Made by a program: the position numbers and the translations under genes. A stretch of 64,000 nucleotides of DNA from Todiramphus chloris collaris (lineage: Eukaryota; Chordata; Aves; Coraciiformes; Alcedinidae), in the NCBI GenBank assembly GCA_025345505.1, contig JANVCC010000012.1, positions 10,788,138 to 10,852,137 on the forward strand, in the 5' to 3' direction. This document shows positions 35,011-50,133 of this stretch, one piece after another (position 1 is the stretch's first letter; each line of letters starts with the position of its first letter). The notes beneath the pieces are model-generated. The model did no database searches and had not been told where the DNA came from. It worked only from the letters and a program-made list of their open reading frames with translations.

Positions 35011-36473
35011 GCTTTTAATAAATACCGTGACTTTTTGAATGATTCTTTTTTTAAATACTCTTTGGTGGGGTTTTTTTTCACCGTGTCTTGAAGAAGTTGG
35101 GCGCGCTGCTGGGCGTGCCGTGACAAGGGGCCCAACTCCCGCCGACCTGACCCCAACCCGAGCACTCTCCCTCGGCTGTGTGACACGGCCTCCTCCCCCG
35201 GACGGTCACTTGGTGGCACTGTTAGGGAAGGTAACTGGTATTCTCCACGGAGAAGAGTTTTAAGAAAACACTGCCGTGTTAAATAAGCTGTGCGCTTTCC
35301 GCAGGCGAGTAATCAACGCGCTTCATTCATCAGAATTCCTTCTAGTACCGGGAACTGAAGAATCTTAGAGCAGAGAGGGCAATCAGCCTGGGCCGGCGGC
35401 AGAGGGGGCAGCTCCTGCTCTGCACACAGACGCCGTAGAGCCGGTAAGGATCTACCTTCCAGAGAACCATCTGCTGACCACCTCAGCACCGCCAAGTGAC
35501 TTGTATACAGGTGGCCAGATGCAGCCCGTGCCTTTCACACCGACCAGAATGTGTGTGTGTGTTGTTCTCACCGTGCATTTCAACTTGCCAGCAAAATGAT
35601 GCTCATAGGAGTTACAAACTAGCAATGAAGTTGTTAAAGACACCTTGCTAAAGACATACCAAAGACACCACTGAGATTGTACAAGGGTATGAGAAAATAG
35701 GTGTTCTAGCAAACAGTGGAAGTACATTAACTAGATTATTCATTTTTTGTGAGACTAACATCTGATCGGTCAACTCGTTTCTGAAAAATTTCTTCCAAAC
35801 AAATTACACTAAGGCTATGTGAACTGAAAAAAAAAAAAAAGATTTGTGTCTTTTTTTATATGAGAGCCGTGCCAGATTGCGGATTTCTGTTTTGAAAGAG
35901 CTGAAGTTGCATGCCTTGCAAAACCCAACGAGCAAAACCCACACGGAACTGATCCTTGCTACTAGCACATGTTGTCTGTCGTGGATGCGGTGTGAGAACT
36001 TCCCTCCTGTTTCATGGCCGCATAACCAGTTACAAGTGAGGGGCCTGGTGGGTGAGCCTCGTTGGTGGAGGAGGCAGAGAGCAGGCAGGTTGGCACAGCA
36101 CGGTAGGGAAAAGGCTCCTCTCTGCTGGCCCATTGCCCCCGGATGTCTTACCCACAAGTCCCATCTCCAGCTACAGCCCTTGCTGTCACACATCTCTCAC
36201 TATGTGATGACGCATAGACCAGCTCTGTGTGTCTACAGAGGAAAAAGTCAAGAGCATAACTACAGAGCTTATCATTCTTCTGGTCATGGGGAAAAAAGGT
36301 GGAAACTTGGTTGTGGGTGTGCACTGAAAGTTCAAACACTAAGATGCCACAAAAAGAATTGCCTCAGGATGGTGTAAAAAGACTGTGCCAAATGACAAAA
36401 TTGTGATTGTGACACATAAGAAAAACACCTCCTCATTGTGCAAACTCACATTAGTTTTAAGGAAAATTTTTAG
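35011..36473. other. Intergenic DNA between ACOT9 and a CR1 pair
   Basis: A 177-codon frame at 35844-36377 lacks splice context or a known domain. A short GT run lies at 35552-35562 and an A run at 35827-35840. Confidence 0.5.
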
Positions 36474-37363
36474 ATTCACCAAGCTGTGTGGGGCGGCTGG
36501 CACACTGGAGGGAAGGGATGCCATCCAGAGGGACCTTGACAGGCTGGAGAGGTGGGCCCATGCCAACCTCGTGAGGTTCAACAAGGCCAAATGCAAGGTC
36601 CTCCATCTGGGTCAGAGCAATCCCAAGCACCAATATAGGCTGGGCAGTGACTGGCTTGAGAGCAGCTGGGAAGAAAAGGACTTGGGAGTGCTGGTGGATG
36701 AGAAACTCAACATGAGCCATCAGTGTGCTCTTGCAGCCCAGAGGGCCAGTCGTATCCTGGGCTGCATCAAGAGAACCATGGCCAGCAGGTCGAGGGAGGT
36801 GATTCTCCCCCTCTATTTCACTCTTGTGAGACCCCACCTGGAGTACTGCATCCAGTTCTGGAGTCCCTGTTACAGGAAGGATATGGATTTGCTGGAGCGT
36901 GTCCAGAGAAGGGCCACGAGGATGATCAGAGGGCTGGAACACCTCTCCTATGAGGACAGACTGAGAGAGTTGGGGTTGTTCAGTCTGGCAAAGAGAAGGC
37001 TCTGGGGACACCTTATTGTGGCCTTCCAGTATCTGAAGGGGGCCTACAGGAAAGCTGGGGAGGGACTTTTTAGGCTGTTGGGCAGTGATAGGCCTAGAGG
37101 GAATGGATTAAAGCTAGAGATAGGTCGATTCAGGTTAGACATTAGGAAGAATTTCTTCCCCATGACGGTGGTGAGACACTGGAACAGGTTGCCCAGAGAG
37201 GTGGTGGAAGCCCCATCCTTGGAAGTTTTTAAACCCAGGCTGGATGGGGCTGTGAGCAACCTGCTCTAGTGGGAGGTGTCCCTGCCCATGGCAGAGGGAT
37301 TGGAACTGGATGATCTTTAAGATCCCTTCCAACCTTGACACTTCTATGATTCTATGATTCTGT
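36474..37363 (+). mobile_element. CR1 LINE, 3' 890 bp, with open ORF2 end
   Basis: Starts next to the reverse-transcriptase active-site block (remnant of ADDTKLGG) and runs to a TCTATGATTCTATGATTCTG tail. The reading frame is still open to TAG at 37267-37269 and encodes the C-terminal part of the CR1 polyprotein, with [16 protein letters not shown] and [13 protein letters not shown] blocks. It is 5'-truncated, lacks the catalytic domain and is not expected to function. Confidence 0.95.
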
Positions 37364-37380
37364 GAGGTACTGCACAAGAA

Positions 37381-38231
37381 TCAGAGAATCACAGAATGGC
37401 AGGGGTTGGAAGGGACCTCTGGAGAAGATCTAGTCCAATCCCCCTGCAAAAGTAGGTTGACCTAGAGCAGGTTGCACAGGAACATGTCCAGGTGGGTTTT
37501 GAAAGTCTCCAGAGAAGGAGGCTCCACAACCTCTCTGGGCAGCCTGTTGCAGGGCTCTGTGAACCTGATAACAAAGAAGTTTTTCATTATGTTCATATGG
37601 AACTTCTGTGTTCCAGTTTGTGCCCATTGCCCCTGGTACTGTTGTGGGCACCACTGAAAATTAACTTGACACTTGCTCTTAGATAAGCATTGGTCAGATC
37701 CCCTCTCATCCTTCTCTTCTGCAGGCTAAACAGTCCCAGGTATCTCATCCTTTCCTCCTAAGAGAGATGATCCAGTCCCCCAGCCATCTTTGTAGCTCTC
37801 CATTGCACTCTCTCCAGCAGTTCCCTGTCTCAAACTGGGGATCCCAGAACTGGACACAGTACTCCAGAGGTGGCCTCACTAGGACAGAGTAGTGGGGGAG
37901 GAGAACCTCCCTGGGCCTGCTGGCCACTGTTCTTAATGGACCCCAGGAGACCATTGGCCTTCTTGGCCACAAGGGCACACTGGTGGCTCATGGTTAACAT
38001 GTTGCCAACCAGGACTCCAAATTCCTTCTCTGCAGAGCTGCTTTCCATCAGGTCAACCCCTAACCTGTACTGGTGCATGGCATTATTCCCTCCCAGGTGC
38101 AGGACTCTAAATATGCCCTTGTTAAACTTCCTTAGGTTCCCCTCTGCCCAACTCTCCAACCTGTCCAGGTCTCGCTGAATGGCAGCACAGCCTGCTGGTG
38201 TGTCAGCCATTCCTCCCAGTTCTGTATCATC
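37381..38231 (-). mobile_element. CR1 LINE, 3' 850 bp, inverted relative to its neighbour
   Basis: The plus strand begins TCAGAGAATCACAGAATGG, a CR1 tail in reverse complement, and ends near the reversed DDTELGG block (RT active-site tail). It shares the minus-strand [15 protein letters not shown] and [12 protein letters not shown] motifs with other CR1 ORF2 copies. Frame shifts are present. Its tail is 17 bp from the tail of the plus-strand CR1. Confidence 0.93.
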
Positions 38232-39866
38232 AATACTGACGTAAGAACATTGCAGGATCAGAGCCAAAGGGACTTCCACTGTATCCAAAACATAAGGTAA
38301 AAAGTTGAGGCCTGGCTCGACTTTTTTCCCCAACATTTATTTCTATAACTTTCACACTCCAAATTATTTGCATGCATGATACAGATGATTTGAGGTTGCT
38401 GGCAGATAATTACGTGTCTAAACCCCAAACTCATCAAATTACATTATTGCAAATGACAGATGAGATGTATTAGCTTACAGGAATAGCATTCTAATGACCT
38501 AAAATGTGTCTTCAAACATAACAATGGAAATGATGGTCCTCTCATTTCCAGCATATGGAAATTAATGTAGTTTTATTATGTGAAACTGTTAATTTTGCAT
38601 TTGCCTTGAATTCTGAGCAGTGCTACTGCACTATTTATTTACTATTCTGTACTACTCTGGTGGAAATTAATGTTTTAGGGTTTTTTCTTTTCTATGTACA
38701 GCCTAGTGTTGATAAACTGTAATTGCAAGTTACATGAAAAAAAAATCTGGAAGCATCTCTGAACTCATAAATATTAATGAAAGTGCTAAGTATTAGGAAA
38801 AAAAATTTCAGTTAGAAATGCTAAGAGAAATGTTATCCAAAGATTAATCTGCAAGAATGACAGGCCCATACTGAACATTAATTACATTTTCTATATTTTG
38901 CTCCAGAGATTTGACAGAAGATACAATTTGGAGATAAAATTTGGATTTAAACACTCAAGAACATTTAATAGTGTAATCAAAAATTATTAACTCACTGCAT
39001 TTTGATGTGAAATAAGCAGTTCTTCCCTCTTTCATTTATTATGAACAGAGAACCTTTGAGGCATGAGAGAGGCATTCATACAGGAATTCATGGAATCTTC
39101 CTAGCGAAGGAGGAAATCAAAAATTAAAATACAAGAAGTAAAGAGAGTTTGATTAGTTGAACAGTAAAGAAAGAAAACGGTTGACCTCTTTGAGTCTTTC
39201 TGTCCAGCCTCCAAGAGAAGAGGATATTCAGAAATCTAGATGGAAGTAAAAATATGCTATTGGTACAAGTCCAGCTGAGGTCCCATAAGTCTGAATGAAT
39301 TGTTCAGTTGTGTTGCCACGGAAGGATCTTGGGGAACTAGAATGGCTGTTTCCCTCTAGCCTGGGACTAGGCAAGACCTCCATCTCTGAAAAGGATGTGG
39401 GGAAAATTTGCCTCAGGCAGATATGTAGCACTCTGCATGCTTTTACTAATACCAGTTCCTGTTGCATGCTAAAAAAGAAAGCGCTGCTTGCTATTTTGCA
39501 CCAAATTTTCTGTTTCCTCACAAGTAAGATTTAGGGAGGAGATAAAATGGGAATAAGAGGAACAATGATCCTTCAGATAATTCTAACCATTCTACCCCTC
39601 AAACACCAAAGTACCAACCTTCCTGATGAAAATGCGGATGGATTCACAGTCAGCGGGTTCAGCATGGGAGAAGTTTCTGTCTGGAAACAGAAACATGATC
39701 TAATCCTGACTCTGGTGCATATTTCAGTGTAACAGGTTCTTTCAACATGGGTTTACCTCAAACATGTTTTCTAACCACTTTCCAGAGAGAAAAACTTGAT
39801 CCTTTTCAGGATGCTTACCAGTACACATTCCCTTGGGGAGAAGAGCAAATAAGCAGGTTGACTACT
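38232..39866. other. Intergenic AT-rich DNA
   Basis: Nothing recognised; no splice-flanked frame or interspersed repeat. Confidence 0.5.
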
Positions 39867-40324
39867 TGTCCTGGTTTCACTGGGATGGAATCCTGAGCCA
39901 GCCATGGTCTGCAGGCTGTTAGCAATTTTGAGTTAGACAGGAATCTAAACTGGTAGGCAAAAGCCAAGGCAACTGGCCTGAGTTGGGTCACAGGTGCATC
40001 CCAGACCGTAAAAGTCATGGTCAGTATAAAAAGGGGAAATTTTACTGAGAACAGGCATTCTTTCTGATGGTGCTTCTCCTTTTTGGGGCTTGTTTAGTGT
40101 TCTCCTCCTGAGGGCTGCCTTCTGGTTTACTGTGACTGCTGTACATTCACAGGGATGCATATAACTTCGTATACTTTACACTGGTAGTAGTTTTGCTATT
40201 TCATTAAATCCCTCTTCACTTCAGTCCATGGGCATCCTCTCCTTTCCCCAATCCACTTTCCCTGCTGGGGAGGGGTCACTGGGTGATAGAGGAACTACTG
40301 TAGCTCAGATATGGTCTGAACACA
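39867..40324 (+). mobile_element. LTR fragment or solo LTR with TATA box
   Basis: Begins TGTCCTGGTTTCACTGGG, a common avian LTR start, and carries a TATA box (GTATAAAAAGGGG, 40024-40036). About 180 bases later there is a CATTAAATCCC segment that could serve as poly(A) signal. It ends near TCTGAACACA. No target-site duplication was found, so the end is uncertain, and no retroviral coding sequence adjoins. Confidence 0.68.
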
Positions 40325-42245
40325 GACACCCCTCAAGGATAAAATCTGAGCCACGTGCAAGTGATTAGAGATTTCAGCACTGGCCTCAGCTACGTTAAGA
40401 TGACATAAAACCTGCTCAAAGAGGAACAGACCTGAGGCAAAAGGAAGAAGCTGTAAAGTACAAGGCCCATCTAATTAATTCAAAAAACTGAGTTCTTTTA
40501 GAAACTCTTTATAAAATTTTATAACAATTCCTAATAATTTTACTTATCTGTATTCTGAAAAGATGCCTCTAGTAATGCAGGGTAGTATGCGAGATGTAAG
40601 TATCTTAATTACATATTTTTCATTTTCTTTTTTTTTTTCTTCTTTGCATTTCCTATTGTTTCATGAAACTGTTTTTGATACTTTAGGAATTTTTAAAATC
40701 TTTTTTTTCATCTGCCTTGTGAATTTGAAAGTGAATTCCAAAGAACTGTATTCACTGGGGTAACACTATCAGCATACTTTTGAGCAAGTTAAAGCAGGAC
40801 TTTCAAAAATAGTCAAGGTGGAAAATGCTCTTATTTTTTGCTGAAATTTCAACTTCTAAAATCATATGACTTTTCTGACTTCAGAATGAAAGAAACCAGG
40901 CACTTTCAGCTCTTACACAACAGTACGTTTCCTGACAGCATGACTTCCTCATTGTGAAATGCAAAACAGAGTTGGCACAACACAAACATTGTTAAGTCTT
41001 TGACAAAACACAAACACTGTTAAGTCTTTAACAGGGACACTATTCCCCATTTCTGATCACAGTCAGATCATTTCTAGGGATTGAAAAGTTGTACATTTAT
41101 TAAATGTATGTAGTTAGGCTGAGTCTGTTCTTTGCTAGTTTATTCATATTCAGTCTCCCTAACAACAGCCCTGTCCTGAAGGATTTCTGGATACGTAGCA
41201 CGTGAAACAAATCTTGACTTTTCTACTACTAGCCATTTGATGTTGCTTTGTGTTTTGGAAATACTTTTGTTCTTTGGGCATCTTCATTTTTTCCTCCAAT
41301 AGAGAGTAAATTGAGCCAGTTAGGGTGTTTGTGTAAATCCTACATTACTTTTTAAGGATTCTAGGCACTTTTCACTGTGTGACAAAGGATTTTCTTGGCT
41401 AACACCAGCCACCAGAAGACATACTTTATACAGTGTAGTATTATATTCCATTCTGGCTCTTCTGTCTAAATGAAGGTGAACCTTGTTGGTTGTTGAATGT
41501 GCTGAAAAACAGGGTGTGAGTCTTGTAAGAGTGTTTGGGAGTCCAGGTTTTCAGAATTGTTATTTGCAGCAGTAGCATGACTTGGTGTCTTCCCATATCC
41601 CAAATTAGTCTTAAGTCAGATTAAGCTGCATGACAAATAAAGAGCTCCTTTACAGAGGGAGGTGAAAAGAGGAGGGTGGAAAGAAAACCATGAGTCCATC
41701 AAAGAATTACCCTGCTCTGGGTGGCCTAGCTGGTAGACATGCATGGTCACCTGCATCAGGATCCAGCTCTCATTCTGCAACACGGATCTACATCTGTAGG
41801 TAATATTCAGAGGAAGAGCTGGGCTGGGGATAATTCCTACGTCTGCTCATGCTCCAGAGGTGTTTTGGGGGGGGGGGGTTATCCTGATTTTCTTCATCAC
41901 ATCCACCTGTCTCCTCAGGGATGCCCATACCTCCATCTGTCAGGAGGCTCAGCCTCCCTGCTGGCAGACTACCGCCAGACCCCTCCTGTTCTGAAAACCC
42001 TCCTGTCCTTCGTGCTTCTCCCAGCGCTACCCATTCCTCTTCTGTCAGGCTGGCAAACTGGTCGGTGATGGTGCGTGTGTCAGGCTGGAAGGTAACCCAA
42101 GCCCAAAGCGAAACCGCAGTGTTTTGAACCCTTTTCCACCAGGACACCCCTGCCAAGGGCTACTAGACACCCCCCGACCCCCGCACGTGTTGATGCGAAA
42201 CGTTACTTAGTATTTCAAGCAAGTACACAGACTTTTTTATTACTT
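40325..42245. other. Intergenic DNA upstream of SAT1
   Basis: Contains a two-copy 28-bp tandem duplication at 40981-41036 and a 12-base G run at 41867-41878. No gene recognised. Confidence 0.5.
40981..41036. repeat. 28-bp tandem duplication, two copies
   Basis: CACAAACAYTGTTAAGTCTT followed by TRACAAAA/TAACAGGG-like sequence, repeated head to tail with a few mismatches. Confidence 0.8.
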
Positions 42246-42712
42246 CCCCCCCCCCCCGCTCCACACAGCGGTGAAAACCACGGCGCCGATTCCCGCCGTA
42301 GCCCAGGCGGCCAAGGCGCTGCCACGGCGCCCCTGACGGTGCCGCGGCGCTCAGCGCCCCGCAGAGAGACTCCCCAGTCAGGTGCCGTCGCACTCGCTGA
42401 GGCGACGATGGGCTCTCTTTCTAGGGAGCTGTGGAAGCCAGTGCCGGGACAAGCCCGCGGCCCCAAGCGGGCCAGGGCGAGCTCCCCGTGCGTGACTGGG
42501 CGGGTGGTAGGGGGGGTGTTCCCCTCAGCCCCGGGCCGCTGAGGGAGAAGGGAGAAGGGGCTGTCTCTACCCCGGGCGCCCTGCAGCGCCGCCCGGCTCT
42601 GCTAGGGGGCGCCGCCGCGCGGCGGGCGATGGCGGAGCGAGGCGAGTCACGAGACATGCCGCGGCAGCTGTTGCTGGCACGCTGAGGCAAGATTCCGGGC
42701 AGGGGCGCTGTC

Positions 42713-42749
42713 ATTGGCTGAGGACGGGCGCCACTCGCGCTCCCATTGG
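42713..42749 (+). promoter_or_regulatory. Paired inverted CCAAT boxes of SAT1
   Basis: ATTGGCT at 42713 and again at 42745, exactly 32 bases apart and in the same orientation, about three helical turns. Such pairs are typical NF-Y sites. The second lies 38 bases upstream of the TATA box. Confidence 0.75.
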
Positions 42750-42782
42750 CTCGCGTGCCGGGAGAGGCGGAGCGCGGGTATC

Positions 42783-42790
42783 TATAAATA
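42783..42790 (+). promoter_or_regulatory. SAT1 TATA box
   Basis: TATAAATA in a GC-rich setting, 229 bases before the start codon. It predicts transcription start near 42813-42820, giving a 5' UTR of about 195 bases. Confidence 0.85.
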
Positions 42791-42882
42791 GGGAGCGCAG
42801 AGCCGGCCGGGGGCACAGTTGCAGTCGGGGGACACAGGCGGTGCCGGAGGAGGTTCCCTTGTCTGATTAACGCCGCCGGGAC

Positions 42883-42897
42883 ATGCTCGCAGCCTGA
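42883..42897 (+). CDS. SAT1 upstream ORF 1 (4 codons)
   Basis: ATG with G at -3 followed by three codons and TGA (MLAA). It lies within the predicted 5' UTR; translation is not shown. Confidence 0.4.
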   Translation: MLAA

Positions 42898-43011
42898 CTG
42901 ACCGCAGGTGGCCGCCGCGCCCGGGACACGAATGAAGAAGCAGTTGCTCCTCCTGTTCACACATCGGGGACTCGTCAGCCGAGGGGGCCGCAGGGGGAAG
43001 CGCCGTCGAAA

Positions 43012-45504
<2,493 letters not shown>

Positions 45505-45519
45505 GAGATTATTCCAGCA

Positions 45520-45833
45520 AATAAATTCTTCCTGCGAATATATGTGCTCTCTGAATAAACTCCTTCTTGCTTTCTCTGCACAGTTTGTAGTGGAATAAAG
45601 TAGTGTGGATGCTAACAATGAAAATGCTATGCAGGCATGGTTGTAGAGTAATTGGTACTGTGATCTGGAGGCGAGGCATCTGTGAAGTTCTGTATGTGCT
45701 TGTGCGCATCCTTTACCAGTGTGGGCTTGTAATCTTTGTATATGGAAACTTCATTCTTGTAAGTGTCATTCAAATGTGTACAATGTACACACTGGTAGGG
45801 TTTGTTTTAATTATTGCCTTTTATAAAAATAAA
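45520..45833 (+). terminator. SAT1 3' UTR with three poly(A) signals
   Basis: AATAAA at 45520-45525, 45554-45559 and 45828-45833. The last, followed by a T-rich run, would give a 3' UTR of about 345 bases; alternative cleavage is possible. Confidence 0.75.
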
Positions 45834-48800
45834 TAGTGTTTTCACTTCATGGCAGTAGTTTTGACTTTTAATTCTAATGTACAGTGTTTGGTTATCTAGC
45901 AATCAAATTAACAAAAGACTATTCACCCAAACATTTTTGAGTGATGCACAATTCACCACTGGTGAGATAAAAGGTGCATTGAGTGCCTGCAGGACCTCGG
46001 GGTGAGGTTCTGAGCACCTGTGCTGAAGCTGAGTGAAGGGGTGTGAGATCAAACTCTGCTTCCTGTGTGGCGCAGAGCATCCTGTCAAGTGAGCATTCTG
46101 TGCAACTCAACCACACACGTGTTAAGAGTTGGTTGATTTGGAGGCCTTCAATTAGCTTGCTGCTCTGGGCCCTCTAGAAAGCGGCTCCAAAAATGAAGTG
46201 TGTGGCATTGCCTCTTTGGGACTTAACTGCAGCTAGCAGGGTATAACCTTGAAGGGGAAGATGCATCCAGCTGTAGTTCCAAAGATTAAACCACAAAAAT
46301 AGTGTTCACTGGTCAGGAGTAGGAGAAACTATTTCTATAAACCACAAAATCTCTTAGGTGAATGGCGCTAACACAGAATGCTTCTGGCAATCTCTGTGCA
46401 TGATTTCAGATGCTGTAGGGAGTTCCTGCATGTGCCTCACTGCTCTGTATTGGGTGGCAGGGGTGAGGTGCCTGAAAGCAAGCGCTGTGTTACACAGTGC
46501 AATACTCATACTCTGCGTGTTTAAACCTTTGCACAGCAGTAAGTAGAAAAAAATGCTGCTGCTCAGCTGGGAAACAAGGTTCTCAACTTTTCAATACTGT
46601 GTATGCCCCTCTCTGAAGTTGATGGTGAAAGTGCAGACATGAAAGTTCTACACCATTCTCCTCTTGCTTTGGAGTACCCCTGCAATGAAAGTCGTCTTTC
46701 AGCCAGCACTGCTTTCGCTTCAAGGGAAGGGAAGAGACTGACCTGCCTTGCGCCATGTACTGGTTTAAATAGCATGAGGCTCTAAACAGATTTTGATCAC
46801 TGCATAAATTGTGTCCTTGGGAAGATGTCTCCTTCTCCGAGAGGGTACGGGGCAGTGACTGCTTCAACCATGGGCGAGGCTATGCTAGTTTCAAGAACAA
46901 GATGCCCCCCTGCCTAATGCCAGCAGCAGGCTCTGCAGGGCTTTTATCATAAAACTGCTCTTGCAGTTCTGTTTTTAACTAAGGCAGTGTGCCAGCTCTG
47001 CCCAGGTGTGAGATCTGTCTGGCAGCTGCTGCCTCAAGAATGAGAAGACCAATAAGCAATACAAGAGTTCTTGGAAGAGAACAGGAGGTAGCATGTGATC
47101 AAGTCTGGACAAACACAGGCTGGACTGAGCCCGCAATTGTGTAAATTACCTTGATTTAGTAGGTCAGGTTCTGCATGAGAAAGTCATCTCGACACTCCAT
47201 CTGTCTATGTTCACCTCAGCTGTGAGAGCGTTATACCATGTGCAGAAAGCCAAGCCTCAAATCCCTCTCCTGCCCAAGGGGAGCAGAAATCTGTGTTTCT
47301 TACTTGACAGCAGATTACCTACTAGGCTATGAACCACCCTACTTGCTATGGCCAAACCAGTACTCTTCTACAATTCAGTAGGCCAAAGAAGGTGAGAGGA
47401 AGCCTACCTGATGAACCAGCCAGGTAGCTATCGCTGGAGGTAGTAGGGGAAGGACAAGATGGTCCTCCAGCAGCTCTTGCCGAGAGTCAGGGTGTTGTAT
47501 CTTCTCAGTGGTGAAGCTGTAGTAACTTCACTGGTTAACTGGGTGAGCTACAGGAACCTACTTGTGCATCCCAGTCTCAGTGGGATCTGCTTTGAAGTTA
47601 TTTTAAGCTGGTGCTTTTGGCTCTGTGTACCCATCCAGAAGGCGATTACTAGTAGAGCAATTTAAGAATGTTTTTATTTTCAAATTAACAGTTCATTAGA
47701 TATCTAGGACAGACCTGCTTAAATCTCAGTTCCCCAGACTTCTGAAGCACAATAAAGCTATCAAAGCTGCATGACTGAATGGAACAAGCTAGCTAATTAG
47801 GCATTATAATTGAGAAAATAAGCAGCTTAGTCAAATTTTTAATCAATTTAAAATTGTTTATCATATCTTGTTCATCTTTGTCTGCCAACGCACTTTACCA
47901 TTGCCTTTTCTGAACAAATTATAATGAAAGAGATTCTCAGGGAGTCACAGAAAACAAGCAACGCAGTGCTAAATGAGAGGGCCTTTTCTAGCCAACTGTG
48001 GTAATTTTAGACATTCACACACAAAAGACAAGGACTAACCTTTCAGGTCTGACTTTCATTGAGATCCTACTAAGAGGTAGGGTTTTTAAAACCAGCAGAA
48101 GTATTGTCACAGTTGCGTAACAGAATCTCCAGCAGAGTGATGCTGTAATGCCTCAAGAAAAGACTGGTTTTAAATTCCCCCAGTAACATTTTCACAAGCC
48201 AACAGGGGACCAAGGTGACTCTATAACTGCAATCGAGATGCACAGCAGAGTATTTTCTGTGGGTTTAGACATGGGAGAAACCTCATCTGCCTTGACTCTC
48301 TTCGTTTCGAGGATCACGACCATACCACCAAGCTGCAGCACGAGTGCATGACCAGGCTAAGCAATACCAGTAGGCTTTGAGCTGATTGCTGGTATCACAC
48401 CAGTGGGAATTCATCGCTGCACAGGTGCAGGGCTTGCGTGGGGCCTGCAGCCTGTCAGCCTTCTGCGTTACCCTAGTTTCTCGCTGCAGCTGCCTGCCCC
48501 TGGGGAAGAGTTAGAGAGTGGGTGTTAGGACAGCACCGATAACATCTCCAGGGAGGTGAGGTGCAAAGATCCTCCTTGTTCTCGCTTTCAAGCTCATGGC
48601 TTGAAGTTCTTCTTACTCCAAGCCAGCCAGCAGAAGGCTTTGCGACTGCAGCGTTTCCACTTTCCCATTGGGCAGGGATGGAAAGGCAGCCCCTGAAAAA
48701 CTTGCAGCCACAGGATGTGGCAGAGGGCTGTACCCGGCTGAAAGAAGGAGTGCTGGGCTCACTGCCCCCTCTCCACGCTTGGCATTTTCCTGCTCGCAGG

Positions 48801-49327
48801 CTCCCACACAATGATCTGAGCCGTAGCCATAGAGACAGCATGGAAGGAGGCTTTTTTGTCTAGTAATTTGAGTTAAAACATAATATATGCAAGAAAAACA
48901 ACCCTTCCCCCTCCCCTCTTCTTTTAAAGAGCTTTCGCTCCCAATATAATTTAAAAAAAACCACAATGCAAACTTTTCCCCCAAAGACCATATAGGCGCT
49001 TCAATGCGTTCCTACACACAGCGTTTTGTCTTGGGGGACTTGCCACCCTGGAGCCTGGGCAGCCGAATGCGGAGGGCTCGCTGACGCAGCTGCGGGGAAA
49101 ACACCAGCTACATACATATCCGCCGGGGACTCGGGAAACCCTTGCGTAATTCTCTGCCACACAGCGTGACCTCAGCCTGGAGGCTAGCATGGAGCTGTGC
49201 TTCCTGCCTCTCTTTATGTCGGCCAGCTTTGTTTCTTTCAGCTTGCCAAAGTCTCCTCAGAGGCCTTGCTCCCCTGGGCCCTCCCTCCACATGCCTTGGG
49301 GGAGCAAAAGCGGAGCTGAAGGAGCAC
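45834..49327. other. Intergenic DNA downstream of SAT1
   Basis: No gene recognised. Frames up to 123 codons are unsupported. An AT-rich, repeat-free stretch at about 47670-47890 with several TAAT cores could be a conserved non-coding element; this is a guess from composition only. APOO, the next gene in mammals, was not found. Confidence 0.45.
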
Positions 49328-49822
49328 ATACAAAACCCTGCACGCACACAAACACATACACACAAGCACACACACAACACACACACATACACACATAAAC
49401 ACATACACACAAGCACACACACAACACACACATACAACACACATACACACACATACACATAAAGATACAAACATACAACACGCACAAACACATACAACAC
49501 ACATACACACACATACAAACACATAGACACATACACATAAACACATATAAACACACACATGACACACACAAACACATACACACCAACACACACAAACATA
49601 CACACATACAAACACACATACAAACACACACACATGCACACACACGTGCACACAGAAATGCACATAAATGCATACACATAAAACACCCACACAAACACAC
49701 ACCCAAACACAGAAACACACGTACACGCAAACACACAGAAACACACCCCACACACACACATACACACACAAATGCACACACACAATGCACACAGACACAC
49801 ATACACACAGGCACACACGGAC
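49328..49822. repeat. Interrupted CA/CATA microsatellite, about 495 bp
   Basis: Almost pure ACACAT/ACACAA sequence with many single-base interruptions. All three frames of the complementary strand stay open and give Cys/Val-rich runs, which are artefacts. Confidence 0.97.
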
Positions 49823-50133
49823 TGCTGGCAGTGCCAAGGACACCTGCAGCGTGCAGCTGTTTGGCTTCCTTTAAATAATTCACCTCGCGTAACAGACTGG
49901 GCTTTGCCCACTTGTTTTGCTTGCCTGGGCGTGATTGCTTACATTGTTGAGTTGGGTTTTGTGGAACACGGGTTTTGGAGAAGTGGCTGTAATTTAAATA
50001 AAGGCGTTTGCTGCTATCTGAAACAAAACACATGGCTAGCGTGCCTGCCACTGATGTTTAATCTCACTGCAAACTGAAAGCGGGCAGCTACTTCACCATC
50101 CAGACACAACTCCCTCTTGTGACTCTTCTTGTT

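Noticed and set aside
35844..36377. 177-codon plus-strand frame
   Set aside because: No known domain or splice context; ends just before a CR1 element; probably chance.
36385..37269. 294-codon plus-strand frame as a host gene
   Set aside because: From about 36474 it is CR1 ORF2; the upstream part is chance extension.
49108..50051. Minus-strand frames of 200-267 codons rich in Cys and Val
   Set aside because: They are translations of the CA-rich microsatellite; all frames stay open because the repeat contains no stop codons.
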